The notes under the pieces are model-generated. The model was given only the letters and a program-made list of their open reading frames with translations. It did not search any database and was not told the DNA's origin. Made by a program: the position numbers and the translations under genes. A DNA stretch of 64,000 bases, taken from NCBI GenBank assembly GCA_958354105.1, contig CATWVA010000004.1, positions 1 through 64,000 on the forward strand, written 5' to 3'. Within the stretch, counting starts at the first letter, position 1. Each line of letters opens with the position of its first letter. Below are positions 9,301 to 19,887 of the stretch, piece by piece. The stretch comes from an uncultured Collinsella sp. Its GTDB lineage: Bacteria > Actinomycetota > Coriobacteriia > Coriobacteriales > Coriobacteriaceae.

Positions 9301-10212
9301 ATGGGTCTGTTTAACGCCGTCATGGCGCTCTCGGGCATGATCGACACGGATGTGATCGAGGACGAGCGCCTTGCGCGTCATACGAGCTATCGTATCGGCG
9401 GCAAGGCCGACCTCTTTGTGACGTGCCATAGCTATCATGCCCTCCGCCGCGCCGTGGCGGTGCTCGATCGCGAGCAGGTGCCGTGGGTCATCATCGGCAA
9501 GGGCTCCAATCTGCTGGTTGCCGATGGCGGTTATCGCGGTGCCGTCATTTCGCTCGGACGTGAGTTTCAGCGCACGGTTGTTGCCGATGACGGTTGTACG
9601 CTGACGGTCGGTGCGGGCGTGATGTTTGCGCGCCTGGTCAACGATGCCCTGTCGCGTAGCCTTTCGGGCCTTGAGTTTGCCGTTGGCATCCCTGGTTCGG
9701 TCGGCGGTGCGATATCTATGAATGCCGGCACACGGACCGAGTGGATTGGCTCGCTGGTTGAGGATGTCGTAACGTTTGACCCGGCATCCGGTATCAAGCA
9801 TTATGCGGGGTCCGAGATCACTTGGGGCTACCGCGAATGTAGCCTTCCCCGCAATGAGATCATCCTCGAGTGCGTGCTCAAGCTTAAACCGGCGCCCAAG
9901 GCCGACATTCGCGAGCGCATGGAACGGTACCTGACGAGGCGCAAGCGTACGCAGCCCATGGGTCGCGCATCCTGCGGGTCGGTCTTTCGCAACCCGCCCG
10001 ATGAGAGTGTGGGCAAGCTTATCGAGGATTGTGGATTAAAGGGTTTTTCGATTGGCGGCGCGGAAGTTTCGCCCGTTCACGCTAATTTTATCGTTAATAA
10101 CGGAACTGCCTCGGCCGATGACGTTGCCGCGGTTATCAGACATGTGCACGGAAAGGTGAGGGAGGCGTATGGCATCGAGCTCAGACCGGAAGTTAAATTC
10201 CTCGGCTTCTAG
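9301..10212 (+). CDS. murB: UDP-N-acetylenolpyruvoylglucosamine reductase MurB
   Basis: FAD enzyme that reduces UDP-GlcNAc-enolpyruvate to UDP-MurNAc using NADPH. The 303 residues fit the shorter type II MurB. FAD-binding segments YRIGGKAD (30-37) and GKGSNLL (67-73) are present. The proton-donor serine is S227 in SCGSVFRNP, and the C-terminal catalytic glutamate is E297 in RPEVKF. There is no good ribosome site before the ATG, so translation is likely coupled to murC. Its last 44 bases overlap ftsQ in another frame. Confidence 0.93.
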   Translation: MGLFNAVMALSGMIDTDVIEDERLARHTSYRIGGKADLFVTCHSYHALRRAVAVLDREQVPWVIIGKGSNLLVADGGYRGAVISLGREFQRTVVADDGCTLTVGAGVMFARLVNDALSRSLSGLEFAVGIPGSVGGAISMNAGTRTEWIGSLVEDVVTFDPASGIKHYAGSEITWGYRECSLPRNEIILECVLKLKPAPKADIRERMERYLTRRKRTQPMGRASCGSVFRNPPDESVGKLIEDCGLKGFSIGGAEVSPVHANFIVNNGTASADDVAAVIRHVHGKVREAYGIELRPEVKFLGF

Positions 10213-11425
10213 AGCATCGAAACCCACCTTCCGCCGCGCCGGAGGGCGTTCCGGCGCGCCTGCCAAACCTCAACGCAATACCGTCGCGCACTCTAAGTCT
10301 GTCGGGCATGTTCGACAGGCCAGTCGTCCGGTCGTCGGCTCGCAGCTCGGTAATCGTCCGGCCGCAAAAAAGTCCTCGCGTCCCTCGGTGACTTCAAAGC
10401 CTGTTATGGGCGCCAAGCCTGCCCGTCCTATGGCAACTCCTAAACCCTCGACAGGAACTAAGGCGGCGCGTCCGGGTCGCACGCTGGGCGCATCGAAACC
10501 GCGCTCGCTGACATCGGTGCCGGCTACCGCCAAGAAGCCTTCGAGTAAAAAAGGCGTCAACCCGTTGTCTTCACTTGGGGCGATGGTAAATAAAACATCA
10601 GACGCCGCTTCTGTCGTTACAGGCAAAGGCAAAATCGTGGGCGGCGTTCTGGCCGTCTTGGCTGTGCTCGTCGTCGTTGCCATCGTGGTGATTAACTCTG
10701 GATTGTTTACCGCCACTGATATTCAGATTCAAGGCAGCGAGCATGTGACGAAGCACGATGCTATCCAGCTGATCGATTTGCCCGAGGGAACGTCGCTTTT
10801 TAACGTCGATCCCGACCAGATTACCGAGGACCTCAAGCAGAACCCGTGGGTCTCGGGCGTGGATGTCCAGCGTCAGCTCCCGCATACGCTCATCATTACG
10901 CCGATGGAGCGCAAGGTCATCGCAATTGCCTATATCAGCTCCGATGACCTTGCCTGGGCCATCGGGGATGATGACACCTGGATCGCCCCGCTGTCGACGT
11001 CGGTCGAAGTGGACGACCAGGGCAACGTCATCACGACAGGGCAGGGCTCAAATACCTTGACCGGAATCGATGCCGTGCTGGCGCTCGCTAAGCATTATGG
11101 CGCGGTGCTGTTGACTGATGTCTCGGCGGATGTCGCTCCGGTTTCCGGCCAGGCGGTGAGCTCCAAGGCCGTTAAGGCTGGCTTGGATTACGTGCGTGGT
11201 TTTTCGAGCGAGTTCTTGGGACAGGTCAAGGATATTTCCACGCCTTCGGTCGAAGCCATCTCGGCAAACCTCAATAACGGCATTGAGGTGTCGCTGGGCG
11301 ATTCGGACGATATCGCCAAGAAAGAACGCGTAGTCACTAAGTTGCTTTCGCAGGTAGAGGGCGTAACGTATATCAATGTGCGCTCTCCGGGCAACTACAC
11401 ATTTAGGAATGCTCCGACCTCGTAG
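10169..11425 (+). CDS. ftsQ: Cell division protein FtsQ/DivIB
   Basis: Bitopic division protein that links the septal synthase complex. The 418 residues divide into a basic, Ser/Pro/Lys-rich cytoplasmic tail of about 150 residues, one transmembrane helix near 156-177, a POTRA domain from about 181 to 250 beginning with DIQIQGSEHV, and a C-terminal beta domain. The start is fixed by a strong GAGGGAGG site 5-10 bases upstream, inside the end of murB. The cytoplasmic tail is far longer than the usual 20-60 residues and has low-complexity SKPRP repeats, as seen in some actinobacteria. It is followed by a 199-base gap before ftsZ. Confidence 0.88.
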   Translation: MASSSDRKLNSSASRASKPTFRRAGGRSGAPAKPQRNTVAHSKSVGHVRQASRPVVGSQLGNRPAAKKSSRPSVTSKPVMGAKPARPMATPKPSTGTKAARPGRTLGASKPRSLTSVPATAKKPSSKKGVNPLSSLGAMVNKTSDAASVVTGKGKIVGGVLAVLAVLVVVAIVVINSGLFTATDIQIQGSEHVTKHDAIQLIDLPEGTSLFNVDPDQITEDLKQNPWVSGVDVQRQLPHTLIITPMERKVIAIAYISSDDLAWAIGDDDTWIAPLSTSVEVDDQGNVITTGQGSNTLTGIDAVLALAKHYGAVLLTDVSADVAPVSGQAVSSKAVKAGLDYVRGFSSEFLGQVKDISTPSVEAISANLNNGIEVSLGDSDDIAKKERVVTKLLSQVEGVTYINVRSPGNYTFRNAPTS

Positions 11426-11624
11426 CGTGGGTTGATGCTTTGTTGAGGGGCCATACCACGCCGTTTATCTGGTTTGTTTGGTTTTCACGGTCAATTATTT
11501 GACTGATACGTTCATAATGTGCAAACATAATACAGTTTACCTTTGCATTTACTTTCAACCTGAAGGTTAATGTGCGCAGGGGTCGACCCATGCTATGGCT
11601 ATAACCTTTGTTCGGAGGACCGAC

Positions 11625-12779
11625 ATGCACGAGACAGAGATCAACAACTACCTTGCCGTCATTAAGGTGGTCGGCGTCGGCGGCGGCGGTACCAACGCGG
11701 TCAATCGAATGATCGAAGAGGGCATCCGCGGCGTCGAGTTTGTTGCCATCAACACCGATGCTCAGGCACTCGCGATCTCTGATGCCGATATCAAGGTGCA
11801 CATCGGCACCGACCTTACCCGCGGCCTGGGCGCCGGCGCCAACCCCGAGGTTGGCCGCAAGGCTGCCGATGAGTCCCGCGACGACATTGCCGAGGCGCTC
11901 GCTGGCGCCGACATGGTGTTCATCACCTGCGGCGAGGGCGGCGGCACCGGCACCGGTGCCGCTCCCATCGTTGCCGATATCGCGATGAACGAGGTCGGTG
12001 CACTGACCGTCGCCGTCGTGACCAAGCCCTTCACCTTCGAGGGCCGCAAGCGCAAGAAGAGCGCCGAGGAGGGCATTAAGACCCTCTCCGATTGCGTCGA
12101 CACCATGATCGTCATCCCTAACGATAAGCTGCTCGACATCGCCGAGAAGAAGACCACCATGCTCGAGGCCTTCGCGATTGCCGATGGCGTCCTTTCCCAG
12201 GGCACCCAGGGCATCACCGACCTCATCACCGTCCCCGGTATCATCAACTTGGACTTCGCCGATGTTAAGACCATCATGAAGCAGGCCGGTACCGCCATGA
12301 TGGGTATCGGTACCTCTTCTGGGGATACCCGTGCCGTCGACGCTGCCCAGCAGGCCATCTCCAGCCCGCTGCTCGAGAGCTCCATCGATGGTGCCACGCG
12401 CGTGCTTCTCTCCATCGCCGGTTCCAAGGACCTGGGCATCCAGGAGATCAGCGACGCCGCCGACGTTGTCGCCAACGCCGTCGACCCCGAGGCCAACATC
12501 ATCTTCGGTACCGTTGTCGACGAGTCCCTGGGCGATCAGGTGCGTATCACCGTCATCGCTACGGGCTTCTCCGACTCCAACGTCAACCGTCAGGACGAGC
12601 TCTTTGCTGCTCAGCAGTCTCAGAGCAAGGCCGCTGCCTCCGCTGAGCCGCAGCGCACCGCTCCGGCCACCAGCCCGGCTCAGGCCGCTCCGACCCGCAA
12701 CGTCGGTGGCACCGAGCTTCCTAACTTCGGCAACGATCAGTTCGAGCTTCCCGACTTCCTGAAGCGCGGTAGCTTCTAA
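11625..12779 (+). CDS. ftsZ: Tubulin-like cell division GTPase FtsZ
   Basis: Cytoplasmic GTPase that forms the Z ring. The 384 residues start at an ATG with GGAGG six bases upstream; an in-frame ATG ten codons earlier has no ribosome site. The tubulin signature GGGTGTG is at residues 105-111, and the T7-loop region reads [10 protein letters not shown] variable Ala/Pro/Gln linker follows from about residue 320. The C-terminal peptide ELPDFLKR is the conserved tail that binds SepF, whose gene lies downstream. No ftsA is present, as expected for actinobacteria. A terminator follows the stop. Confidence 0.97.
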   Translation: MHETEINNYLAVIKVVGVGGGGTNAVNRMIEEGIRGVEFVAINTDAQALAISDADIKVHIGTDLTRGLGAGANPEVGRKAADESRDDIAEALAGADMVFITCGEGGGTGTGAAPIVADIAMNEVGALTVAVVTKPFTFEGRKRKKSAEEGIKTLSDCVDTMIVIPNDKLLDIAEKKTTMLEAFAIADGVLSQGTQGITDLITVPGIINLDFADVKTIMKQAGTAMMGIGTSSGDTRAVDAAQQAISSPLLESSIDGATRVLLSIAGSKDLGIQEISDAADVVANAVDPEANIIFGTVVDESLGDQVRITVIATGFSDSNVNRQDELFAAQQSQSKAAASAEPQRTAPATSPAQAAPTRNVGGTELPNFGNDQFELPDFLKRGSF

Positions 12780-12805
12780 GTCGTTCTTTGCATTGTTGTG
12801 CACAG

Positions 12806-12838
12806 GGGCGTGTCCGTATGGACGCGCCCTTTTTATTT
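12806..12838 (+). terminator. Rho-independent terminator after ftsZ
   Basis: A ten-pair stem (12806-12815 with 12820-12829, one G-U pair) closes a GTAT loop and is followed directly by a T-rich tract. It closes the wall and division transcript ahead of pgeF. Confidence 0.85.
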
Positions 12839-12989
12839 CGACTTTGTAAACTAGAACCTCCAATCTCTTTACGTTCCCTTTACGATTGCCTCCAGCGCAG
12901 CAGGTATCCTTTTAAAGAAGTATGACAGCCGTATAAACGCGGGCTGTAGCGGCGATGCCGCGGTACTTGTGTTATTAGGAGGCTTTAGT

Positions 12990-13790
12990 ATGGCAGCACG
13001 TGCGGACAACGTTTCGCGTGTCGACCATGATGGAGTTACGTTGGTGGAGGGCGCGACATCCGATGTCCGCTTTGCCTTCACCGAGCGCGCCGGTGGTGTT
13101 TCTGAAGATGCGTACTCCTCGCTTAACTTGGGCTCGCATGTTGGCGATGACCCCTTTGCTGTTCAAGAAAATCGTCGTCGCGCGCTCGAGGCTATGGGTG
13201 CCGCCGAGTGCGAGCACAACCTGCTCGTTCCCAATCAGGTCCATGGTGACCATATCGTTGCGGTGACCTCGAACGGCGCCGATGACCTTGAGGACGTCCG
13301 CGAGCAGATTGCCGAGGGCTGCGATGCCATCGTCTGTACGGCGCATAACGTGCCCGTGCTGCTCTGCTTTGCCGACTGCGTTCCCGTGGTGCTGGTGGCC
13401 CCTGGCGGATTTGCCGTGGTGCACTCCGGTTGGAAGGGTACGATTGCACGTATTTCCGCCAAGGCGTGCCAGGCGCTTTGCGATGCTGCCGGCTGCGATG
13501 CGAGCGACGTTTCCGCCTATATCGGCCCCCATATCTTGGGTGACGAATATGAAGTATCCCAGGAGCTCATGGATCGCTTTGCCGCCGAGTTCTCTTGCAT
13601 CGATGCGAGTACCTCTCGCATGCTCGATCTTTCCGCTGCCATTTGCGAGGCGCTGGTAGATGTCGGTGTCGACGCGGATAATATCGTGGATACCCAGCTT
13701 TCGACCGTGCGTCAGAACGACCGCTTTTATTCCTACCGTAACGAGGACGGCACCTGTGGGCGCTATGCCGCGATCGGCGTGATGCTATGA
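12990..13790 (+). CDS. pgeF: PgeF/YfiH-type multicopper polyphenol oxidoreductase (laccase domain) protein
   Basis: Member of the YfiH/PgeF family; characterised homologues act as peptidoglycan editing factor or purine nucleosidase and need a metal site. The 266 residues start at an ATG with AGGAGG seven bases upstream. The metal-binding residues are visible: His in NQVHGDHIV, Cys in ADCVPVV and His in VVHSGWKG, with IGPHI near the end. In actinobacteria this gene usually sits between ftsZ and yggS. Here its stop codon overlaps the pstS start (ATGA), so the phosphate operon is read from the same message. Confidence 0.88.
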   Translation: MAARADNVSRVDHDGVTLVEGATSDVRFAFTERAGGVSEDAYSSLNLGSHVGDDPFAVQENRRRALEAMGAAECEHNLLVPNQVHGDHIVAVTSNGADDLEDVREQIAEGCDAIVCTAHNVPVLLCFADCVPVVLVAPGGFAVVHSGWKGTIARISAKACQALCDAAGCDASDVSAYIGPHILGDEYEVSQELMDRFAAEFSCIDASTSRMLDLSAAICEALVDVGVDADNIVDTQLSTVRQNDRFYSYRNEDGTCGRYAAIGVML

Positions 13791-14623
13791 GAAAGATCGT
13801 ATCGGTCCTGAGCGCCGCTGTGCTTACGCTTACGCTGTGCGCCTGTTCTTCGGGATCTTCTACCTCTTCCATTACCGTGGCCGGCTCCACGACCTGCCTT
13901 CCTATCGCCGAAATTGCGGCAGAGGGCTTTAAGGAGGAGACCGGCATCGACGTGCTCGTTTCCGGTTTGGGCTCTTCCGCTGGCATCGAAGCCGTCAGCG
14001 CTGGCACGGCCGATATCGCCAGCTCCTCCCGTGGACTCAATGCCGACGAACAGGATCTGGGCCTGACTCCCATCGTCATTGCCCACGACGGTATCGCGGT
14101 CATCGTGAACGAAGACAACCCCGTCGATAACCTCTCGACCGAGCAGCTCCGCGATATCTATGCCGGCAAGATCACCAACTGGAAAGAAGTCGGTGGCGAG
14201 GACCTGAGGATTCAGGTTATCAACCGAGATGAGGCGTCTGGCACGCGTGAAGCCTTCCGCACCATCGTGATGGACGGCACCCCGTTCGATCGCCGCTCCG
14301 CCGTTCTTTCGGGCACGGGCCAGGTGCGCGACGTGGTATCTCGTTCGCGCGGGGCTATCGGCTACATTTCGCTGGGCTTCGTCGATAGCCTCAACGCCAA
14401 GACCTCGGTCAAGGCCGTCTCGGTCAATCATGTTGAGGCGTCCGAGAAGACGGTCGCGAGCGGCGGCTATCCCATCTCACGCGACCTTTACTTCTTTGTG
14501 AAGGGTGCGCCTTCGCAGCAGGCGCAGGATTACATCGACTATGTGACGTCCGAAAAGATGGACAAGCAGATTCGCGAGGCGGGCTTTATCCCCGTCACCA
14601 ACGACGAGAAGGGGAGTGAGTAG
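13787..14623 (+). CDS. pstS: Phosphate ABC transporter substrate-binding lipoprotein PstS
   Basis: Extracellular phosphate-binding lipoprotein that delivers phosphate to the PstCA permease. The N-terminus is a short lipoprotein signal with lipobox LCAC and acylated Cys20. The mature part has the phosphate-loop signatures AGSTTCLP and, later, NRDEASGTREAF. At 278 residues it fits the short Gram-positive PstS form. The ATG overlaps the pgeF stop by four bases, and no separate promoter is seen. This is unusual because pst operons normally have their own PhoP-controlled promoter. Confidence 0.94.
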   Translation: MRKIVSVLSAAVLTLTLCACSSGSSTSSITVAGSTTCLPIAEIAAEGFKEETGIDVLVSGLGSSAGIEAVSAGTADIASSSRGLNADEQDLGLTPIVIAHDGIAVIVNEDNPVDNLSTEQLRDIYAGKITNWKEVGGEDLRIQVINRDEASGTREAFRTIVMDGTPFDRRSAVLSGTGQVRDVVSRSRGAIGYISLGFVDSLNAKTSVKAVSVNHVEASEKTVASGGYPISRDLYFFVKGAPSQQAQDYIDYVTSEKMDKQIREAGFIPVTNDEKGSE

Positions 14624-14624
14624 C

Positions 14625-15551
14625 ATGGAAGCACAGGAAAACTCCCAGACCGAGCAGAATGGTCAGGCGCCCAAGAAGCGCGAGCTGGCGCTCGTATCGC
14701 GCAGCACCTATATCAAGGAGAAGGCGCTGCAGTGGATCTTCTTTGCCTGCGCGTTCTTGGCGGTTGTTACCGTCATCCTGATTTTTGTCTTTACCACGTA
14801 CTCGGCGCTGCCCGTCTTTACCGACATCGGTCTGGCGGACTTCTTTAGCTTTACGTGGGCGCCCTCTGAGGGTCACTACGGCATCGTGTCGCTGCTTGCC
14901 GGCTCGGGTCTGGTGACCGTCGGTGCGCTCGCCATGGGCGTGCCCCTAGGCGTGGGCACGGCCGTGTATCTGGTCGAGATCGCCAGCAAGCGCGTGCGCA
15001 AGCTCATCAGCCCTGCCGTTGACCTGTTGGCCGGCATCCCTTCTATCATCTATGGCTTCTTTGGCATGATCATCATCCGCCCGTTTATCGCACAACTGAC
15101 CGGCGGTCTTGGTTTTGGCGCGCTGACGGCGTGGTTCGTGCTCGCCATTATGATCGTGCCCACCATCACGACGCTTACCATCGATGCTCTCAATTCCATT
15201 CCCATGGGCATTCGCGAGGCATCGTATGCCATGGGCGCCACCAAGTGGCAGACTATCTATAAGGTCGTGTTACCTGCCGCCAAGCTGGGTATCGTGGATG
15301 CCATCGTGCTGGGTATGGGCCGTGCCATCGGCGAGACCATGGCCGTGCTCATGGTCGTGGGTAACGCCCCGGTTATTCCCGACAGCATTGCGAGCCCCAT
15401 CTCGACGCTCACGAGCCAGATTGCGCTCGACATGAGCTATTCCTCGGGTCTGCATCGCTCGGCGCTGTTCGGCATGGGCGTGGTCCTGTTTATCATTTCC
15501 GCCACGCTGGTGGGCATCGTCCGCCTGGTTTCCAAGAAGAAGAGGGGGTAG
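14625..15551 (+). CDS. pstC: Phosphate ABC transporter permease PstC
   Basis: Inner-membrane permease subunit of the high-affinity phosphate importer. The 308 residues start at an ATG one base after the pstS stop, with GGGGAG eight bases upstream. About six transmembrane helices are visible, and the ABC permease EAA loop reads EASYAMGATKWQTIYKVVLP. The segment GIPSIIYGFFG is typical of Pst permeases. pstA follows three bases later. PstC pairs with PstA in the membrane and with PstB dimers below it. Confidence 0.94.
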   Translation: MEAQENSQTEQNGQAPKKRELALVSRSTYIKEKALQWIFFACAFLAVVTVILIFVFTTYSALPVFTDIGLADFFSFTWAPSEGHYGIVSLLAGSGLVTVGALAMGVPLGVGTAVYLVEIASKRVRKLISPAVDLLAGIPSIIYGFFGMIIIRPFIAQLTGGLGFGALTAWFVLAIMIVPTITTLTIDALNSIPMGIREASYAMGATKWQTIYKVVLPAAKLGIVDAIVLGMGRAIGETMAVLMVVGNAPVIPDSIASPISTLTSQIALDMSYSSGLHRSALFGMGVVLFIISATLVGIVRLVSKKKRG

Positions 15552-15554
15552 GCT

Positions 15555-16460
15555 ATGTCCGATTCCGTTGACACGACGGTCGATACGACCTCGTCGCGCG
15601 AGCGCATCAAGCGTGCCCTTTCCCACGGCAAGAAGGGCCGCATCAACAAGGACCTGTCCAACAAGATCATGCTTGGCGTGTTCCGTGCCGCGGCATACAT
15701 CACCACGCTGGTGCTGGTCGCTATCATCGCCTACGTGGTCATCAACGGCCTGCCACACATCTCGCTCGACTTTATCTTCGGTTGGCCCCAGGGCGTCAAC
15801 GCCGAGGGCGGTATTTGGCCCACGATCGTCTCGACCGTCTATGTGACGGCGCTCGCCATGCTTATCTGCACGCCGATCGCTGTGCTGGCAGCCGTCTATC
15901 TGGCCGAGTACGCCAAGCAGGGCAAGGTCGTCGAGCTCATTCGCTACGCTGCTGACGCTTTGGCCTCGGTGCCCTCCATCGTTATGGGCCTGTTTGGCTA
16001 CGCCTTGTTTGTCGAGGCCATGGGCCTGGGCCTTTCGATGGTCTCGGCCGCTCTGGCGCTCGCGCTCTTGATGCTTCCCATCGTCATGCGCACCACCGAA
16101 GAGGCCATTCGCGCCGTCCCGCGCTATATCCGTTGGGGCGCGTACGGCCTGGGCGCCACCAAGTGGCAGGTTGTCTCCAAGATTGTGCTTCCTTCTGCCT
16201 TTGGCCGTATTGCCACGGGCATCGTCCTCGCCATCGGCCGCGCCATTGGCGAGACCGCGGTGGTGCTCTACACCATGGGCCAGGCCATCAATCTACCTAT
16301 TTCGCCGCTCGATTCCGGCCGCCCCATGACGGTTCACCTGTACCTGCTTGCCAACGACGGCATCAACATGAACGCAGCCTACGGCACCGCGCTCTTGCTG
16401 ATGGTGATCATTCTGGCCTTCAACCTGTTTGCGCGCTTCCTGTCGCGCAAGCGTCGCTAG
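15555..16460 (+). CDS. pstA: Phosphate ABC transporter permease PstA
   Basis: Second permease subunit of the Pst importer. The 301 residues have a basic N-terminal tail of about 45 residues, then six hydrophobic helices. Pst hallmarks are VPSIVMGLFGYALFV and the EAA loop around WGAYGLGATKWQVVSKIVLP. The start lies three bases after pstC with AGAGGGGG upstream. The C-terminus ends in an Arg/Lys cluster on the cytoplasmic side. Confidence 0.94.
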   Translation: MSDSVDTTVDTTSSRERIKRALSHGKKGRINKDLSNKIMLGVFRAAAYITTLVLVAIIAYVVINGLPHISLDFIFGWPQGVNAEGGIWPTIVSTVYVTALAMLICTPIAVLAAVYLAEYAKQGKVVELIRYAADALASVPSIVMGLFGYALFVEAMGLGLSMVSAALALALLMLPIVMRTTEEAIRAVPRYIRWGAYGLGATKWQVVSKIVLPSAFGRIATGIVLAIGRAIGETAVVLYTMGQAINLPISPLDSGRPMTVHLYLLANDGINMNAAYGTALLLMVIILAFNLFARFLSRKRR

Positions 16461-16472
16461 TTAAGGAGTCCC

Positions 16473-17276
<804 letters not shown>

Positions 17277-17368
17277 TCGGTGCGACTAGTCCCAAGCCGA
17301 TCGGACCTGGTCCGGTGCGTATTCACTGTGCGGGCGGCATGACCGCACCCAACTGATTGGAGTGAACC

Positions 17369-18226
17369 ATGCGCAAACTGTTTTCCCGTCAGCTCATCGA
17401 GGCCCGTCACGAGATGCTGAGCATCTACGAGGCCGTCGATCTGGCCCTCCACGATGCCGTGAAGGCCTATGTGACCGACGACCGCAAGCTCGCCACCAAG
17501 ACCAAGAAGCGCACGCTTTCGATTGACGCACGCTGCGCCAACCTGGAGGCCGTCTGCTACAACCTGATCGCCACGCAGTCACCGGTCGCCTCCGACTTCC
17601 GCCTGCTTCAGACGATCATCTACGTCGACTTTAACCTGCAGCGCATGACCGATAAGGTCCGTCAGATCTGCCGTGCCACGCGTCATATGATCAAGGCCGA
17701 CATCTCGCTGCCCAAGGAGCTTGTCGGCACGGTCGAGGCCGAGGCTGAGGCCGTCTACCAGGTGCTGGGCTCTTCGCTTTCTGCGCTCGTCACCAATGAC
17801 ATGTCCATCATCTGCAACCTGGCCGTCGAGGACGAGCCAGTGCACGCCGCCTACGAGAAGTTCTTTCGCACCTTTAACCGTATGGATACGGGCGACTTTA
17901 TGGACGACGACAGCAACTATGACGACCTGCGCCGCGCCATCATGGTTTCGCGCTACCTCGATCGCATTGCTTCGATTTCCATCGATGCCGCTTGCCGTCT
18001 GACTTTCCTGTTGACTGGTCAGCGTATGAACGCCGGCGATATCGCCCGTGTGGACGAGGATGAGCTCGAGAGCATGCGCGTGCCTTCGGGCGAGGGTGTT
18101 ATCATGAGGCCCGCCGTCGACGCGCGCTACGTTGCCAAGGTGCCCGCCAACGAGGTCAGCGAGGGTCTTCGCTACCTGCTCGATCATCTTGAGGACGAGG
18201 ACGATGGCGAGGACGACGAGGAGTAA
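17369..18226 (+). CDS. phoU: Phosphate signalling protein PhoU
   Basis: Cytoplasmic helical-bundle protein that couples the Pst transporter state to the phosphate two-component system. The 285 residues contain two PhoU repeats; the first carries SIDARCANLEAVCYNLIATQSPVA, seen here in pieces at residues about 50-75, and the second has YLDRIASISID. It is longer than E. coli PhoU (about 240) because of a C-terminal extension that ends in a very acidic Asp/Glu tail. The ATG has TTGGAG upstream. It is the last gene of the pst block, and a strong hairpin follows. Confidence 0.85.
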   Translation: MRKLFSRQLIEARHEMLSIYEAVDLALHDAVKAYVTDDRKLATKTKKRTLSIDARCANLEAVCYNLIATQSPVASDFRLLQTIIYVDFNLQRMTDKVRQICRATRHMIKADISLPKELVGTVEAEAEAVYQVLGSSLSALVTNDMSIICNLAVEDEPVHAAYEKFFRTFNRMDTGDFMDDDSNYDDLRRAIMVSRYLDRIASISIDAACRLTFLLTGQRMNAGDIARVDEDELESMRVPSGEGVIMRPAVDARYVAKVPANEVSEGLRYLLDHLEDEDDGEDDEE

Positions 18227-18263
18227 GTAGCCCCGTTCGTCGAAAGATTGTAAATACCTAAGT

Positions 18264-18303
18264 GAGCGCGGCCTTGCACATGCGGGGCCGCGCTCTTGCG
18301 TTA
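18264..18303 (+). terminator. Probable terminator after phoU
   Basis: A perfect ten-pair stem (18264-18273 with 18286-18295) follows phoU. The trailing T tract is weak (TTGCGTT), so termination may be partial and allow read-through into yggS. Confidence 0.5.
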
Positions 18304-18345
18304 GCATGGGACTACTTGTTTGGCTGTCAGCGGAGGCGATTGGCA

Positions 18346-19083
18346 ATGGATAACTATTTGGATTTGATGCGCGCTCGCCGCGAGCAGATTCTGGAACGTT
18401 TTTATGCGGCGCTCGATCGCGCGGGCCGCCCCCACGACGCCGCGCGCCTCATTGCCGTGTCCAAGACCGTTGGTGTCGATGAGACTGTTGCTGCCATCCA
18501 GGCGGGGTATCGCCATTTTGCCGAGAACCGCCCGCAGGAGCTGGTTCGCAAGCTCACGGGTCTGGCGGAGCATCCGGAGCTGCCCGAGGTGCGCTTCGAT
18601 ATGATCGGCAACCTGCAGACCAATAAGATCAATGCGGTGCTGGGCTCAGCCGAGCTGATTCACTCGGTGGGTTCGCTGCATCTGGCACAGGCGATCTCGA
18701 GCCGTGCTGTCCGCAAGATTGAGGCAGGCGAGCTCGCCGGCCCCCAGCGTGTGCTCATCGAGGTCAATGTGAGTGGTGAGGAGTCGAAGGGAGGCTTTTC
18801 GCCCGATGAGATTCGCGCCGCCGCGGGTGAGCTTGCGGAACTTGAGGGAATTTGCGTACAGGGGCTTATGACTATGGCGCCCCGGGGGAATAAGGATGTG
18901 GCACGCCGCACCTTTGCGGGGCTTCGTGAGCTGAGGGATGAGCTGGAGGCTGCGCATCCCGATTTGAACCTGCCTGAGCTTTCCTGCGGCATGAGCGAGG
19001 ACTTTGAGCCTGCCCTTGAGGAGGGCTCTACGCTCGTTCGCCTGGGCAGGGTAGTATTTAGCCCGGAGTTTGCAGTAAAATAA
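18346..19083 (+). CDS. yggS: PLP homeostasis protein, YggS/PROSC family
   Basis: Single-domain pyridoxal-phosphate binding protein with a TIM-barrel fold, thought to buffer PLP. It is 245 residues from the ATG that has GGAGG nine bases upstream. The PLP lysine is K40 in IAVSKTVG, and further family motifs are HFAENRPQEL, IGNLQTNK, EVNVSGEESKGGF and CGMSEDF. The gene is a conserved neighbour of sepF in Gram-positive bacteria and resumes the division cluster after the phosphate operon. Confidence 0.92.
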   Translation: MDNYLDLMRARREQILERFYAALDRAGRPHDAARLIAVSKTVGVDETVAAIQAGYRHFAENRPQELVRKLTGLAEHPELPEVRFDMIGNLQTNKINAVLGSAELIHSVGSLHLAQAISSRAVRKIEAGELAGPQRVLIEVNVSGEESKGGFSPDEIRAAAGELAELEGICVQGLMTMAPRGNKDVARRTFAGLRELRDELEAAHPDLNLPELSCGMSEDFEPALEEGSTLVRLGRVVFSPEFAVK

Positions 19084-19143
19084 GGCTCTGAAGTGCGCAC
19101 TGATTATCGGGGCGCCTGCACTAAACCGCGAGAGGACACAACC

Positions 19144-19866
19144 ATGGGCTTCCTTGACGAGATTAAAAATAAGATGCACCTGGGCGGCCAGCAGGGTTAC
19201 GACCAGGGTTATGGCCAGGACGACGACTACGGCTACGATGACGGCTATGACGATAGTTATCAGGGCAACGGCTACGGCGGTGCTTCGGGCGAGGGCTTCT
19301 ACACCCAAGACGAGCCGAGCAACGGCCTGCTTGGTCAGACGCGCCGCGGTGAAGCTGAGTCGGTTGCCGTGTATACGCGCTCCGGTCAGCTGGTCGGCGA
19401 TGACTCCCGCCATGCCACGACGTATAACCCGCCTTCGCGCTCGCAGGACAGTGTTGCGAGCGGTTATCGTCCTGGTGCCTATGACACGCCGTCGAGCTAC
19501 GCCGAGAACACCCGCGCCCGTGCCGCCGCTGCGCCCGCGCCTGCACCGAGTGATGCCTCGGCCTATGCGAGCAATATCATCAACGCCACGCCGCAGCTGC
19601 CGGCCTATGTCCTGCGCCCCGAGAGCTATGACGACGTGGAGACCGTGGTGCGCCGCGTTCGCACCAAGCAGCCTGTCGCACTGATTTTTGTGGGCGTACG
19701 CACCGAAGTTGCTAAGCGCGTCTTGGACTTCTCTTACGGCTTTGCCTGCGGTCTGGGTGCCACGGTCAAGGAGGTGGGCGACCGCGTGTTCATGGTGCTG
19801 CCCGCCGGTTGCGAGGTCAAAGATTCCGATCTCAAGAAGCTTCGTGCGGACGGCTACCTTAAGTAA
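19144..19866 (+). CDS. sepF: Cell division protein SepF
   Basis: Cytoplasmic FtsZ-binding protein and membrane anchor of the Z ring in bacteria without FtsA. The 240 residues start MGFLDEIKNKM, an amphipathic membrane-targeting helix. A long Tyr/Asp/Gly-rich disordered segment occupies about residues 15-150, and the conserved SepF core begins near residue 160 and contains IFVGVRTEVAKRVLDFSYG. The ATG has AGAGGA upstream. The stop codon is in the same frame as the following yggT, with seven codons between. Confidence 0.92.
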   Translation: MGFLDEIKNKMHLGGQQGYDQGYGQDDDYGYDDGYDDSYQGNGYGGASGEGFYTQDEPSNGLLGQTRRGEAESVAVYTRSGQLVGDDSRHATTYNPPSRSQDSVASGYRPGAYDTPSSYAENTRARAAAAPAPAPSDASAYASNIINATPQLPAYVLRPESYDDVETVVRRVRTKQPVALIFVGVRTEVAKRVLDFSYGFACGLGATVKEVGDRVFMVLPAGCEVKDSDLKKLRADGYLK

Positions 19867-19887
19867 AGACAAGACGAGGAGATTCCC

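Noticed and set aside
11499..11531. TTGACT and CATAAT upstream of ftsZ as a promoter
   Set aside because: The spacing is 21 bases to the second CATAAT and 8 to the first, both outside the normal range. The AT-rich gap may still hold a promoter, but none could be placed.
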